Assembly: GCA_037349105.1 (NCBI GenBank)
Contig: JAYJMM010000100.1
Span: 992,001-1,056,000, forward strand
Direction: 5' to 3'
DNA from: Limnomonas spitsbergensis
Lineage: Eukaryota > Chlorophyta > Chlorophyceae > Chlamydomonadales
DNA: 64,000 nt
Numbering within the stretch: the first letter of the stretch is position 1; each line of letters opens with the position of its first letter. Shown here piece by piece: positions 11,395 through 23,451 of this stretch. Both the position numbers and the translations under genes were made by a program. The notes beneath the pieces are model-generated. The model saw only the letters and a program-made list of their open reading frames with translations, was not told where the DNA came from and made no database searches.

Positions 11395-12769
11395 TGCGGC
11401 CTGTGCTCTTATGTGGCACCTTTCGTGTACTGTGTGAATATACAGCTTTGCCTTTCACCTGAGTGTCTTTCACTGTGTCAGAGCCCACCACGGCTTCTTG
11501 GTCTGTTTAGATTTTAATACTGAAAGCTCTATTAGGAGGCATATCCGAGGGGGGGGGAGGGAGGCAAATAATAACTGGAAACACCTCTTCACCCAAAGTT
11601 ACTGAGCTTGACCAGAGCATTCCAGGTTTGGTATACAATGTATCTGGCCCAGAGGGGTGGGGGATGTGGGGAGGCTAAGTGTGGGGGAAGGGGAGGGGGG
11701 GTTACAGAAGAAACATGTTTTTTTTACACTTATTATCTTTCTAATAGACTTCGGATCGAGACCATTGTGACAATATTTCATTCCTCATGTCAATTGCTGT
11801 CGATCTGCGTCCTAAAATTGTATCAGAATTCACATGAAAGCCAGACCTCTCTTGGCATGCAATTTTTGTATGGGGGAGTGTCGTGGCTACACAACCACCT
11901 GCAATCTTGTTCTTACGCCCTTTAATAAATGAAACAATGCAGCTGCCTCGCTTGGTGTGTAGTTGGTATGATATCAGCAATCACAGCATGTGAGCATAGG
12001 CAGGTCTTCAAATTCTCAGCCAGCCCAGTGGCTCAAAGGAACCACCAACAGGAGAAAAAGTGCACGACAAGAAAAAGACAGAGAGGCTGGCCAGGGACAA
12101 CACGATTACATCTATATTCTTTCTTACTCAGGCTATTCCGGCAGCTCTCGCTACTGCTCCAGCTCACGGAGCCCGCCCACCAGGCCATACCCTTTGCAAT
12201 GTCGGCCTCCTCTGCTACGGGTATGATTGCGGCGTGCCAGGCTCAAATGTCAACTTCAGCTGCCTGCAAGCCTAGTTGGTGGGGGGCACCGGTCAGCTGC
12301 CAACAGCTTCCGTTAGCTACCGCTTGATCATGCCAGCTGACTTTCCATACCAAGGTGATGAGGCCGCGCCCTGGCCACTATGCAATGACATCCACGTGCA
12401 GGTGGAACAATGTTAACCAGGTCAGTGGCCATCTGCAGTTGGGGATGCGTAACGAAGTGCAAGGTGCATGGCCATTTGATGTTTGTGAAGTTGTGAACCA
12501 GGTACACAGGTCGATACCATTGCCGTTGAAATGGGGGGAGGGGGGAACACACAGGCCTTCATTGCTTACATCATAGCACCCCCTGATAATATGGAGGGTG
12601 ATCATGCACACAAAAGTCCATGCACCTGTGTTGATGTTGCGGGCAGATGGGGGCTGGAGAAGCCAGGCGTTCGTCACAGTGAGCGGTGGACCAGGCGGGA
12701 GGGCACCTGCAAGCTCTGCCACCACAGCTGGGGCAGCGGGGCAGCACCAGAAGCAGTGTGCTCTGAGGG
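11395..12769. other. Intergenic, possible unassigned exons
   Basis: Two spots look weakly exon-like. At 12132-12222 sequence follows a TTCTTACTCAG acceptor. At about 12330-12400 an open frame encoding MPADFPYQGDEAAPWP ends at CAG/GTGGAA. I could not join them in a consistent phase or recognise a domain, so no gene is called. Confidence 0.3.
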
Positions 12770-13125
12770 AGTCCACTCTGTGGAATGGGGGGGCTGCCAG
12801 GTAGCGGGGTTCAAGTGACATCCGAATTAGCATGGGTGGTTGCAAACAAGTTCATGTCCACTGGCTACCTACACGCCATGCAGGGTCAGGCGCTGAAGGG
12901 TAGCCTTGCAACGGGGGTCGTACCGGAGGCCCGCATGGATTTGAGCGTAGCCAGGAGGTTATGGCTCCCTGTCGCAATGCACTCTGTGGAAAGGGTGGTA
13001 GATTGGTTGGGGGAGGGAGTTGTCAAGGGCCCACTTGACATAATCGAGGCGGCGCTCTTGATGTTGGCGGATGGGGCCGGCAAGCTGGAGTCGGGTGGCT
13101 GTGCAAACAAACAGGGAGTCTGATC
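12770..13125 (+). repeat. Dispersed repeat family R2, copy 3
   Basis: Reverse complement of the copy at 1375-1790. Shared blocks include CACGCCATGCAGGGTCAGGC, ATTTGAGCGTAGCCAGGAGG and GGCGGATGGGGCCGGCAAGC. The open frame through it shows no known domain. Confidence 0.6.
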
Positions 13126-14074
13126 CAGAGTGGTCGGCATGTTGTACCGGTGACACGCGGTGGTTCACTGTTTGACTACATACAAGTGAATTGGGTACGG
13201 GGACAGCATTAGATGTCTAACGCGTTAGAGGGTTTCAGGGTGGAAGAATGGGTGTACAAACTGCAGAGTACCGTATTTGCTTGTGGAGCCGCAACTTCCC
13301 TTCCTGCCAAAATGGCATTCCAAGGGAGTCTGTTTTCCATGCATGCCATCTTTTATCATAAAAATCGGCAGGCTTTGACATGAGGAATTCAATGGAGTGG
13401 CTCTAGTCTCAAGCGGATTTATTTTTTAGTAATTCACCAGGTAATTCACCCCCAGACACTTCATTTGTTTATCCCCCCCCCCCTACTTTGCTATGGCCAG
13501 AGGCTGTGACTGTGCTGTTTCGTCCAACCTGCTTTTACCAGGAGGGAATTCAAGACAAAGTGAATCCCTCCTTGCCCTCATCGTCCATGACCAAATACCA
13601 GTATACATTTGTTAGATTCCCTTGGAACACATTGTACGTCTGTTACACCTGAAGTTATGGTGTCTCCTTATTATATACTATGGGAGCGACCTCATTGCAG
13701 TGGAAATCCGACGTAGTTGATATGAATCTCGGCAGTCTCATCAGTCACGGTTGAGGTCGCAATGGCCAGGTTCTCTTCACACTACAGGTATTGTAGAGAT
13801 TGTGGAGTGCCAAAACCATGCACCAGAAACCGACTTCAAGAGGTTCAGTTGCAAGTCGCACTCGGGCCTTCAAGATTCTCAATTCGTTCTATTTTCATAA
13901 ACCTCGTGCCCACCTCAACCTTGGAGTCTCGTGTTGGAGCTTCGCGTCGGATGCACACGAGCAAACCTGAGGAGCCGTCCCTCTCTGCGTTCGCGGCCTC
14001 TAGGCGAGGCCACACCTCTCTAACATGCTGGCGAGCAGCATTGGACCGTCAGATCTCTGAAGCTAGCTCTAAGC
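13126..14074. other. Upstream region and probable 5' UTR of the 14.1-kb gene
   Basis: AT-richer, non-repetitive sequence. The last 300 bases are GC-richer and hold an open frame that overlaps the start of the next gene in another frame. I read it as 5' UTR or promoter. No TATA box can be placed with confidence. Confidence 0.35.
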
Positions 14075-17000
14075 ATGGGGATCTTTGACAACTGCTTCTC
14101 TTCCAGCAAGAAAAAACACCGTGCGCCTTCATCGCACAGAGAACAGGCTTCAAACCCATCCGTTGGTACATCCAAGGCCGACAGATCTCAACACGGCAGT
14201 GCGCATACCGCCGTAGAGAACTCTGTCCTCGGGCATGGGCCTAACAAACATACTTCGTCTTTCCAAGAGGATGCTTCGATCGCGTCGAGAAGATCTGGAC
14301 GAACAGGCCCCTCTTCAATGAATGCAGAAACGCCCGCGTCGAATGCCGTGCGGGGCGTCGGAGTAAGGTCCGCTGACTGCCTCAAGCAAGCCCTACCTGA
14401 CGCATTCGATCTCGAGAAGTATGAACAGCAGCTGGCCCTATACACTGACAAGCGTGGCAGTAGGTATGCAAAAGGGTTGCTGCTTGCTGCTAGCCTAGCC
14501 ATGTCCATAAAGATCCACCATATGTCCTCCACTTTGCATGGCATGTGCTCCACCATAATATTAGGGATGGGTAGACCACGTATGATCCTCATACTCGGCC
14601 AGAGACAGGTTTGCAGAAAGCTACTTGCCGACAAGTTCTTACCTGATTCCTTTCAATGATGTACCTGCCGAATCGCCAAATGCATGTAAGTGCAACAAAA
14701 CAAGATGGGGCATCAGACAGCTCAGCGCATGGAATTTGATATTTCGGTGGACAAGCCTGCAGGCTATAATCACTCCTGAGCTTCTTAAAATCCTATAAGC
14801 ATGTCTTAGACGTTTTCGAGGAGTTTCAACCAGAGGAGTGAACTGCATGTGACAAAAAGAAACCTATACATCTTGCTCTTCTGTGCAATGCAGATTAGAA
14901 TTCGCCTTCCCTCGGACACCTTCAGTTTTCATTCCTTTTATGCTGACCTCTGGGTAAATCCGACTAAAACATGCGGTTCCATCTGAAACATATAGATGTT
15001 TGGTAGAAGACAAAATGCTTGAAGGAGTATCACTGCATCAGGCCTCGTTATCAGGTTTGCATCTTCCCATTTTGTGCTTAACTATGTGCTGGACCCTTGC
15101 TGTGTGTTCAGGGGAGTGCCTGCACGGAACAAGTCTTCGTCGATTGAAAGGGAGGCAGCAGCAGCGTCTGGTAGAAAAAAATCCCCAGAGCCAAATGTTT
15201 TTCCAACGTCAGCAGAACTAGACAAGTATGAAGCACAGCTGGCCCATTTAGCTGACAAGAGGCAAGCAAGCAGGTATGCGGCGCAGGCATTATTTACACG
15301 GCATGACTAAACATATTTGAAATGGGCTCTTCGCCCGTTACTAGAAGTCGGAAGGTTGACCCCCAAGTGGGGTGAAATCTCCATGACCACACGACCTTCC
15401 TGCTGTGCCCATGCCCATGCACCCATGCCAGTGCCCATGCGCCTATGCCCATGCACTAATGCCAATGCTACTACGACAGTGCCCATGTACCAGCGCCCCT
15501 GCACCTATTCCTGTCCCATGTACGAATGCCCATGCACCTATGCCTGTGCCCATGTACCAGTGCACATGCACCTATGCCTGTGCCCATGTACCAGTGCACA
15601 TGCTCCTATGCCTGTGCCCATGTACCAGTGCCCATGCACCTATGCTAGTGCCCATGTACCAGTGCCCCTGCACCCATGCCTGTGCCCATGCACCAATGCC
15701 CATGCACACGCGCCTGTGCCCATGTACGAATGCCCATGCACCTATGCCTGTGCCCATGTACCAGTGCACATGCACCTATGCCTGTGCCCATGTACCAGTG
15801 CACATGCACCGCTGCCTGTGCCCATGCACCAGTGCCCATGCACCTATGCATGGGCCCATGCACCAATGCCCATGCACCTATGCATGGGCCCATGTACCAG
15901 TGCCCATACACCTATGCCTGTGCCCATGTACCAGTGCCCATGCACCTATGCCTGTGCCCATGTACGAATGCCCATGCACCTATGCCTGTGCCCATGTACC
16001 AGTGCCCATGCACCTATGCCTGTGCCCATGTTCCAGTGCCCATGCACCTATGCCTGTGCCCATGCACCAGTGCCCATGCACCTATGCATGGGCCCATGTA
16101 CCAATGCCCATGCACTTGTTGTGCTTCTGCACCTTTGCCAATACCTGTGCTAATGCCAAAACGCCTCTTCCAATGCCGACGCACCTGTGCTAATGCACAT
16201 GTACCAACGCCCATGCACTTGTTGTGCTTCTGCACCTTTGCCAATACCTGTGCGCCTGTACCACAGGCTAGTGTAGATGCTACTAAGCTAGTGCAGCTGT
16301 GGCGATGCTGAGGCAACTTCACCAATGCCTATGCACCTGTATCAAAACCTAGGCAGCAACGTCCATGTACCTTTTGCCAATGCCAATGTATGTATGCCAA
16401 TGCCTCCCCCCCCCCCTGGTCCCCCAGATCCGCGTCATTGCGTAGGACGGGCGAAGCCTCCTATCTCAACTCGTCCTCTCCCTGGAGTCAGCCTCGGTAC
16501 TCCAAAGCAGGGGAAGGGCCCACGCCACCTCCTCCCAGCGGCCTTCAGACGGGCGCTGCTGGGTCCGCAACACCCGTCTCACTGCAGCCAACCTTGCACG
16601 TCGGCGCGCTCTATTCTGCTGGGAAGTGCGGTCCCGGTCGAGTATCAGAGGGCGACAAGGTCCCTTATAAGCACCCGTCGCCGGCTGACTTGAGAAGCAA
16701 GAAGGCCGATTTCTTGAACCAGTCTCCACTCGGGAGAGCAGCTATCCTTGAAGCGCAGAAGAAGAGGGCGGGTCCCAACACGTCAGCTCTGGCACCAGGC
16801 GGGAGGCTGTCGGCTGACAATGCTGAGGATCGGAGCTACGACCTGGCGGAGGTGTCCCGCAAGCTCAGGCTGGCTGCAAGCGAATACCATGGGGTCAGTG
16901 TCCTTGCACCTCAGTAACCTCACACCTGTTCCCGCATCATACTTATCTTGGTCAGTGGGTGGCATGCGAAGACAAGAAGCCCTGTGGCCTTTCAAACCAC

Positions 17001-18307
17001 TCCTGATGGTCATCTGCAAGAGTTTGTAGCCCCATGGCCTGGCAGCCTGGCCTTGTCCTGCTAGTTGCCGCCTGGTTGAGTTGTACTCCCTGCCTTGGGT
17101 CTCCCGTGTCCACCAGTTTTGTTTGAATTACCCTCCAGGTCCCCATTGGGGGGTCTGCTGGGCAGCAATAGGGCATGCAGCATCAGGCGCCCTCAGCCGC
17201 AGGCTGCGGCACAGCTTGGTTGTCGCTGAACTGGAAGAAATGCAAGTCTGGCATCCCCGTGTTCATCCACATTTTGTGCCTCAAGCCTCTGCATGCAGGC
17301 CTCATCCTGGGTGATATACCTGCATGATATTTGTGCCTCACCATGCGTGCCACCTGCATGGCACTTCGATGCCTTCACCTGTTTTGCTCTTGCGTGCCAC
17401 CTGCATGACACTTGAATGCCTCACCATGCATGCCCCCTGCATGGCACTCGCATGCCTCACCTTGCATGCCACCTGCATGACACTTGCTTGTATGCCTGAC
17501 CCTGCATGCCACCTGCATGGCACTTGAATGCCTCATCCTGCATGCCACCTTCATGCCTCACCCTTTATCCCTCACCCTTGTGTGATTGCAGCTTGATGCG
17601 GGGCCTTCCTTCCAGCAGCCTGCGAGGTCCTTTGAGTCCAATGGGACTTATGTCATTGCAGGAGATGGTAAGAGCTCTTGAGCTTTGGGTCTGGTTCCTA
17701 ATCATTCTCCTCGTCACCGGGGCCATCCTGTATAGTCTCAATGGAGCAATGGCGTACCCATGTTGCAAGAATTCACATGAGACGTTTGCCGAGCTTGTCT
17801 TCTCAGATCCTGGAGACGCTGACGGGCATTTGTTTTTGTTAATGATTGTATGCAATATGTTGCCATTACCCTTCACACACAGGCCCAAGCAGCATCGTGG
17901 GCTGTGCATGGTACCTCGGGTCAGGGGGTAGCAATTCCATTTAGCTGAAGTGAAGCTGAGCCGGGAAAACATCACATTGGCCCTGGGCTAAACTGTTGAT
18001 AATTGAATGTTATTTACTGCCATCAGTTTTCACTGACAGTATAGCCTGCACACTGATGAACTGAAAACCACGAGACTGGCTGACGTCTGTTGTTGTTCAT
18101 GATCGTATGTAGTACACTACCATTAGCTTAACTGACGGTATAGGCTACACACTGTGAAAGCCACAACGCTGACTGATGCCTGTTTCCCTGCTGGCCCCAG
18201 CCCGAGGCGCTGCCGGCTTGCAGGCACTCAACACGCCGGGTGCTGCTTTATTACCCGTCGAAGAGCACGTGCATTCTTCGCAGCTGAGTATCCTTGGAAT
18301 GGGGTGA
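14075..18307 (+). CDS. Unrecognised 399-residue protein with acylation-type N-terminus
   Basis: Exons are 14075-14463, 15112-15273, 16428-16893, 17592-17667 and 18201-18307, with TGA at 18305. Phases agree at all four junctions (2, 2, 0, 1). The N-terminus MGIFDNCFSSSKKKH fits an N-myristoylation signal (G2, small residue at 6) next to Cys7 and a KKK cluster, the usual dual-lipid or lipid-plus-basic anchor, so attachment to the cytosolic face of a membrane is inferred. The ends of exons 1 and 2 encode related segments, DLEKYEQQLALYTDKRGSR and ELDKYEAQLAHLADKRQASR, each cut by the same AG/GTATGC donor in phase 2. This indicates a duplicated exon end. Exon 3 encodes a 155-residue basic, Ser/Pro-rich region that becomes Ala/Lys-rich and probably helical near LGRAAILEAQKKRAG. 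I know no family with this layout. Introns 2 and 3 hold minisatellites. Confidence 0.6.
15405..16260. repeat. 34-bp minisatellite in an intron
   Basis: The unit is CCCATGCACCTATGCCTGTG followed by CCCATGTACCAGTG, about 24 copies, with TGGGCC variants. A period of 34 is not a multiple of 3 and the unit lacks stops in several frames, so long Cys/Pro/Met-rich frames appear in every register. They are not evidence of a gene. Confidence 0.95.
17325..17560. repeat. Short minisatellite in an intron
   Basis: About six imperfect units of CATGCCACCTGCATGGCACT followed by TGCATGCCTCACC. They sit just upstream of the exon at 17592. Confidence 0.85.
18015..18200 (+). repeat. Duplicated 3' part of an intron
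   Basis: About 85 bases at 18015-18095 (CATCAGTTTTCACTGACAGT, then GACTGGCTGACGTCTGTTG) recur in diverged form at 18116-18200, ending at the CCCCAG acceptor of the last exon of the 14.1-kb gene. Confidence 0.6.
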
Positions 18308-18451
18308 CGGCAGAGGGCATTGGGCTCCCCAATTAGATGTGGTATCGTCACCATGCAAGGAGGCCGGGGAACAGCTGGGGAGGGCGGAGCATCCCAGTGG
18401 CGCATGGTTGGCTGAGCTTCATAAATCTGTATCGCAGCTGTTCTCCTTTGG

Positions 18452-18457
18452 AATAAA
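18452..18457 (+). terminator. Possible polyadenylation signal
   Basis: AATAAA lies 145 bases past the TGA of the 14.1-kb gene. It is weak evidence because chlorophyte genes often use TGTAA instead. Confidence 0.25.
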
Positions 18458-18689
18458 GTTGCGGTGCACGACAGGGGGCTCGTCCCATACAACTGTTATC
18501 CATCGCCAGAGGGTGGGGCCATGGCTGATGTTAGGATGCCTAGGGACAGCGAGGACGAGGGCCTCATCGGCCACTGGATGCCCTGGAATCATCCCCGTCG
18601 CTCTCTAGCCGAGCATTCTCATTTCCGCTCAGTGAGTGATGCTTGGTTGGGAAAGCTTAAAAACAATTAAAGGTGACTGCAGGCCAGAC

Positions 18690-19160
18690 CATTGGGTGGC
18701 ATCTGTCCGAGTGTGGGTGGCATCTGTCCGAGTGTGGGTGGCATCTGTCCGAGTGTGGGTGGCATCTGTCTGAGTGTGGGTGGCATCTGTCCGAGTGTGG
18801 GTGGCATCTGTCTGAGTGTGGGTGGCATCTGTCCGAGTGTGGGTGGCATCTGTCTGAGTGTGGGTGGCATCTGTCCAAGTGTGGGTGGCATCTGTCCGAG
18901 TGTGGGTGGCATCTGTCCGAGTGTGGGTGGCATCTGTCCGAGTGTGGGTGGCATCTGTCCGAGTGTGGGTGGCATCTGTCCGAGTGTGGGTGGCATCTGT
19001 CCGTTTGTGGGTGGCATCTGTCCGTTTGTGGGTGGCATCTGTCCGAGTGTGGGAGGCATCTGTCCGTTTGTGGGTGGCATCTGTCCGTTTGTGGGTGGCA
19101 TCTGTCCGAGTGTGGGTGGCATCTGTCCGTTTGTGGGTGGCATCTGTCCGAGGGCGTATG
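18690..19160. repeat. 21-bp minisatellite, about 22 copies
   Basis: The unit is GTGGGTGGCATCTGTCCGAGT, with variants CTGAGT and CGTTTGT. The period is a multiple of 3, which keeps seven-residue repeat frames open on both strands (for example GICPSVG). No start or splice context supports a gene. Confidence 0.95.
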
Positions 19161-19670
19161 GGCAGGGCAGTCTGAATATGGGTGTTATGTATCGGAGTAT
19201 GGACGGTACTTCCGGACTGGCCTGCAGTGTGGTTCGAGTATGAGTAGGGCTGTCCGAGTATAGGCAGTATTGCCGGACTGGCCTGCAGAGCTCAGGTTCT
19301 GCTGGAGCAGGGCGTTTGAAACACATGAGAACATTTATATTCGGTGGACAGAGGACGTTTGTCCCAGGCTTGGAGAGCGGATGACGCTGCGCACCGTTTC
19401 TGGCGGGCATGTTTCAAATTCGAAAGTGTATTTACGTGTGGGTCTGTGGGGGCTTGCTCGACGGAGGAAACCGTTTGTATATTCTTCCACTTACATCACT
19501 TTATCAGTTTATGCTACTGGCGCTACTCCTCATGTTGGACCCTGCTTAAAAAGCTCGGCCGTGAGGGCGATCAATGATACATCAACGTATGTGAATAATG
19601 TACCTTCTGGCAGCAGCTGGGCAGCCGGTATGTGCAATTGCCTTGTTTCGTCTCTCTTCTTGGATGTGTC
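19161..19670. other. Intergenic, nothing recognised
   Basis: An open frame of about 130 codons on the plus strand has no recognisable domain. Positions 19628-19665 and 19708-19745 are a diverged direct repeat (GGTATGTGCAATTGCCTTG). Confidence 0.4.
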
Positions 19671-19679
19671 GAAATGACG

Positions 19680-20060
19680 TCACACCTCTGGGCCAAGCTA
19701 AAAAAATGGTATGTGCATTTGCCATGTTCCGTCTCTCTTCTTGCATACGGTATGTGTCATCCAGTTGTAATGTATGACTAAACCGCACGTATTAGCGGTG
19801 TGTAACTATGCACAGCTGATTTTATGTTTGCCGACGTGGTCGAGTTTTATTTAAGCAGGGCCCAGAGGTGTAACGTCATGTGTAACTATGTACAGCACTG
19901 TCAGTTCCTGAAGGATTTTGTCATTGGCAGCCTCTGGCTGATACGTCTAGGAAACCACTAGCAGCTCTCAGCACAGACATCACACTGGCTGACGTGGTCG
20001 AGCTTTATTTGTGAGCAGGCCCCAGAGGTGTAGCGTTAATAATCGACATCACACCTGGAT
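19680..20060. repeat. Cluster of short dispersed family R4
   Basis: Copies lie at about 19680-19702, 19832-19880 and 19988-20036. The consensus is GACGTGGTCGAGCTTTATTT, then AAGCAGGGCCCAGAGGTGTA and ACGTCATTGA. Other copies are at 2008, 20625-20775, 23455 and 23650. Confidence 0.7.
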
Positions 20061-20620
20061 CGTCTGTCCTCTCTGCTGCTGATCACAAACTTACTGTGTA
20101 ATGTCATTGACAAACTCACTTTGTATCCTAGGGGCTGGAAGGCGCTCCTAATCCCGATACGTCGTCCTTGAAAGCGTCGTGTTTATATATAACCTTATAA
20201 AAACCACATGGTCATCATCCGACACATGTGGCCATCTTAAGCACCCTTATCATAGGCATGCCACGCAAGTCTGACAACCAGCCTGGGGCAGTCAATTTGC
20301 TATTTGTAGAGTGGTGGGCTGGTGGCCCTAAAACTAGTCGCACCCTCTATTATCCAAAGCTGTGTCGTGGTCAGAGCGAATCATTTGTATGAGCCTGGCA
20401 TGTCTTCAGAGGTACAAATGGCAATACCGATAAGTGCGTAACCGCACAAATGTAAATAATCCCACTTACCCACCCAACCCGTTTAAACGTGTCTGAAGCG
20501 GGAGCTTACCTTGAGTCCGTGATCGATACTCTTTCCCAGCCTTCTAAATGTACATTGACATCATGTCCCCTATTTGTTTTCCTGTCCAACTTATTTTGTC
20601 CCCCCCCTTCCATCTGATCA
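20061..20620. other. Intergenic, nothing recognised
   Basis: AT-richer sequence with no open frame of interest, no domain and no repeat that I can name. Confidence 0.4.
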
Positions 20621-20624
20621 GTTG

Positions 20625-20778
20625 GGCACCCAGGCGGCCGAGCTTTTTCAGCATGGCCCAGGGGTGCAATGTCATTGACAAACATTGCCCGAGTTACAAT
20701 TCAGCCCGTAGAGGAAATGTTTTTGACGTGACACCTCTGGGTCCTGCTTAAATAAATCTTGGCCACGTTGGCAAAAAA
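20625..20778. repeat. Two R4 copies in inverted orientation (MITE-like)
   Basis: CGGCCGAGCTTTTTCAGCAT, then GGCCCAGGGGTG, at the left is the inverse of CACCTCTGGGTCCTGCTTAA, then ATCTTGGCCACGTTGG, at the right. About 40-base arms flank about 70 bases. This could fold or mark a non-autonomous element. Confidence 0.6.
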
Positions 20779-20905
20779 AGTCTGCTAGGAAACTCATTGA
20801 AGAAGGCACAAAAGGAAAGAAAGGAATGCGTATTCACCTTCCAAACAATACCAAAAACAAAAAGTCCAGGCAAAAGAAATTTCCTGCCCCTGAAGAGACC
20901 AGCCT

Positions 20906-23251
20906 TCAACAAGCTCCACTTTCATCTTCCACAAAAGGCATAGCCTCCCACCCCTGCTTGCCCCGATAAAGCTGGTAGAAGTCTATAGCGCTGTCCAGAG
21001 GACCAGCCCACCCCCTCTCCCAGTTGTTGGTTGGACCTGTGGCTCCTTCAGGATTCCCCAAGTAGCGGCGGACGCAGGTAGCCCCGCCGCCTGGCGCAGA
21101 TGCTGGAGGAAGCTGGACTGCATCTTGGTCTGGAGATATTGCCGCGGTCGAAGGTGACCGGTAACCCACACCACATTACCATAGTTGGCTGCAGGCGCTG
21201 CATAGGCAGCCGCAAGCCGGATGCGTGTAGGCAGATGATGTCCCAGACACACCTTGGCAGCCATGCGGCAGACCCGCTGCAGCGCGGCAGCCAGAGGTGC
21301 CTCTCTTGCATGCATGGCCTTCTTCATGCTGCCGCTCTTGTGCTGAATGATGCGCAAGAACTTGAATTCCTGGATACGCTTCAGCACTGTCTAAGCTGGG
21401 CCAGACACGCAGACATAGGCTGGATGCCGGCGCTGCGCTGTGAAGTTTGTGAAGTTTTTACAGTCCAACGGGGCATCACATTTGATGCATGGGACTCGTG
21501 CCCGTAAACCGGCACAGGCACTAGATACGCTAGGACAGCGAGCGAAAACCAGTGACCCCCCCTGGGAAAGCAACCAACACGCAACCACCGAGCTGTAGCG
21601 TGGGAATTAACCCCATAGTGCAGAAGATTAGCCCCAGCCATAAAACATGACGTGGGTGCAAAAGAGTTCGGTTGGACGCCTCCTAGGAAAATTTAGAAGG
21701 ATACAAGAAAGTTTAAGTGGAATTTTATAAGTGTGTTTTAAAACTGTGTGATGCGTGGGCGAAACTTCAGTGCGTTAAAGTGTTTTAAAATTGTGAACCA
21801 GGTGAGAAACTGTATGACGCGTAACCTAAGTGAGTAAAGTGTTTAAAGGTGTGAACTGTGTGTATAAATTATTGAGATGAGTACCATATGTGAAACATCT
21901 GCAAGTGAGCGATTTCAATGTTGCTTAAGTGATTTAGAAACGATGATACAAACATATGGAGACCAGAGATAGGAATTGTGCTAATCGAGGGGATAGTCAT
22001 CCTATCAAGGACTCGGTCAAGGATTTAGTCATAGCTCCCCCTTACCCTGACAAATGAAAGCAAAAACTCATGCGGCCACCTCCACCCCATCCACAAAGAG
22101 CCGAGCACGTGTGAAAAACGCCCTGAACTTCATGTCTTAGTGCTGCTAAGCGGCTGCCGAACTCCATGATCTTTGTTTTGCTGACGTTGACCTGGAGCTG
22201 TTTAGCTGCCGCATATTCATGCAGGGTATCTAGCAGGCGCTGCAGCCCTGTCAGGCTGCCGGCCAGTAGGTGAGATCATTCGCATATATCAAGCACCCGA
22301 GTCGTCACCCCGCCGCCAGCACAACCCCTCAGCTGGGCACGTGGCTGCAAGCAGGCCCGGCAGGTCGCTGATGTAGAGGCTGAAGAGCAGGGGGCTCAGT
22401 GGGCAGCCCTGCTTGATGCCTCGGGTGCAAGGGACAAGGCCAGTGCTTTTATGGCCATCTGTGAGCGCGTAGACTGCAATTTCATATAGCGCTTGCACAG
22501 CCAGCAACAGGCCTGAAGGCATGTAAAGGTGCTCGGACAAATGCTGCCACAGCTGCCCCTGCGGCACGCTGTCGCAGGCCTTGGTGAAATCCACAAAAGC
22601 CACTTGTAGTTTCCTGCTGCCACCAGCTGCCCGTTGTGCATGAACTGCATGCCTGAGGAGGAAAGCGGCCTGAAGTGTGCTACGGCACTGTTGAAAACCA
22701 AACTGCTCAGGAGGGATGTGACTGTGCAAGCCTGCCCACTCATCCGTGATGGCAGTGAGCATGCCAGCATACAGCCGGTACAACAAACTAGTGATGACAA
22801 TGGGTCGGTCATTACCGGGGTCAAGGGGGTCGCCCCTCCTGTAAATGGGCTGAAGCTTGACTGGCTGCCAGGCACTAGGCATTCACCTCCGCACCGCCAT
22901 CGAAGTCATACAGTCCTGCAGCTGGTCCCGGATCACGTGCCCATAGTGCTCCCGCTCGGAGTCATCTTCTGTCAGGGCCAGCTTGATGAAGGGAGCTGCC
23001 ATACCGTCTAGGCCCGCCGCGGTATGCGGGAGAATGCCCTTTCGAAGCCGGAGGCAATCTGTTCTGCTGACATGCCTAGGCCCTCCGGCTGAGCGTTCCC
23101 AGGGGGCAGATATGGCTGTGGCGCTGCAGCAGAGGGGGGCGTAGTTGCGGTAAACTGCCGCTGCAGGTGTGCCTCCCACCTGTGGGAGGAGACGGCTGTG
23201 GTGGGGCAGGACTGCCGCCTCTCTCACAGGTGCTCCCGATATACACTGCAC
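20906..23251 (-). mobile_element. Decayed LINE-type non-LTR retrotransposon
   Basis: Read on the minus strand, pieces of one polyprotein follow in order in shifting frames. At 23251-22883 there is a pre-RT segment with TAAGLDGMAAPFIK. At 22882-22289 lies reverse transcriptase with PIYRRGDPLDPGNDRPI, motif A AFVDFTKACDSV and motif B GIKQGCPLSPLLFSLY. Motif C appears as LIYANDLTYW near 22290-22255 in another frame, with Asn in place of the first catalytic Asp of YADD. It is followed by VNVSKTKIMEFGS to about 22030. A 390-base AT-rich stretch (21640-22030) without homology interrupts it. The C-terminal part is at 21600-20906 (FKFLRIIQHKSGSM and a following basic region). Frameshifts, stops and the lost Asp make it inactive. 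It lies downstream of EF-P, in the same orientation. Confidence 0.85.
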
Positions 23252-23265
23252 TCCTGATGCTGCAA

Positions 23266-23362
23266 TTTGTCCGCTATAGCTGCTGCCATGTGGCCGGCTT
23301 TACATGCGCCATATGGCCGGCTTTGCACGCGCCATATGGCAGCGGCTATAGCGGACAGATTG
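23266..23362. repeat. Inverted repeat with about 25-base arms
   Basis: TGTCCGCTATAGCTGCTGCC at the left is mirrored by GGCAGCGGCTATAGCGGACA at the right. Between them CGCCATATGGCCGGCTTT-like units repeat. It abuts the 5' end of the decayed LINE and may be a small MITE or an insertion scar. Confidence 0.75.
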
Positions 23363-23451
23363 CGAGTGGAAATGTGGAAAGTACAGTGAATACCGGTTCT
23401 GAAGCAGAATGTTGCGCCCTCACCAGCAATTACCCCCTGGCAGTCCACGCC

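Noticed and set aside
12060..12420. Exon-like stretches after TTCTTACTCAG and before CAG/GTGGAA
   Set aside because: No consistent phase between them and no recognised domain, so no gene was called.
15317..16311. Long Cys/Pro/Met-rich frames in all plus registers
   Set aside because: A 34-bp array cycles through all three frames, with no splice or start context.
17130..17180. Extra exon between exons 3 and 4 of the 14.1-kb gene after TACCCTCCAG
   Set aside because: It soon reaches a stop in the required frame, and exons 3 and 4 join in phase without it.
21391..21588. Cys-rich PCIKCDAPLDC segment as a zinc knuckle of the LINE
   Set aside because: The spacing does not match a standard CCHC or CCHH finger, and the frame is isolated; kept only as part of the decayed element.
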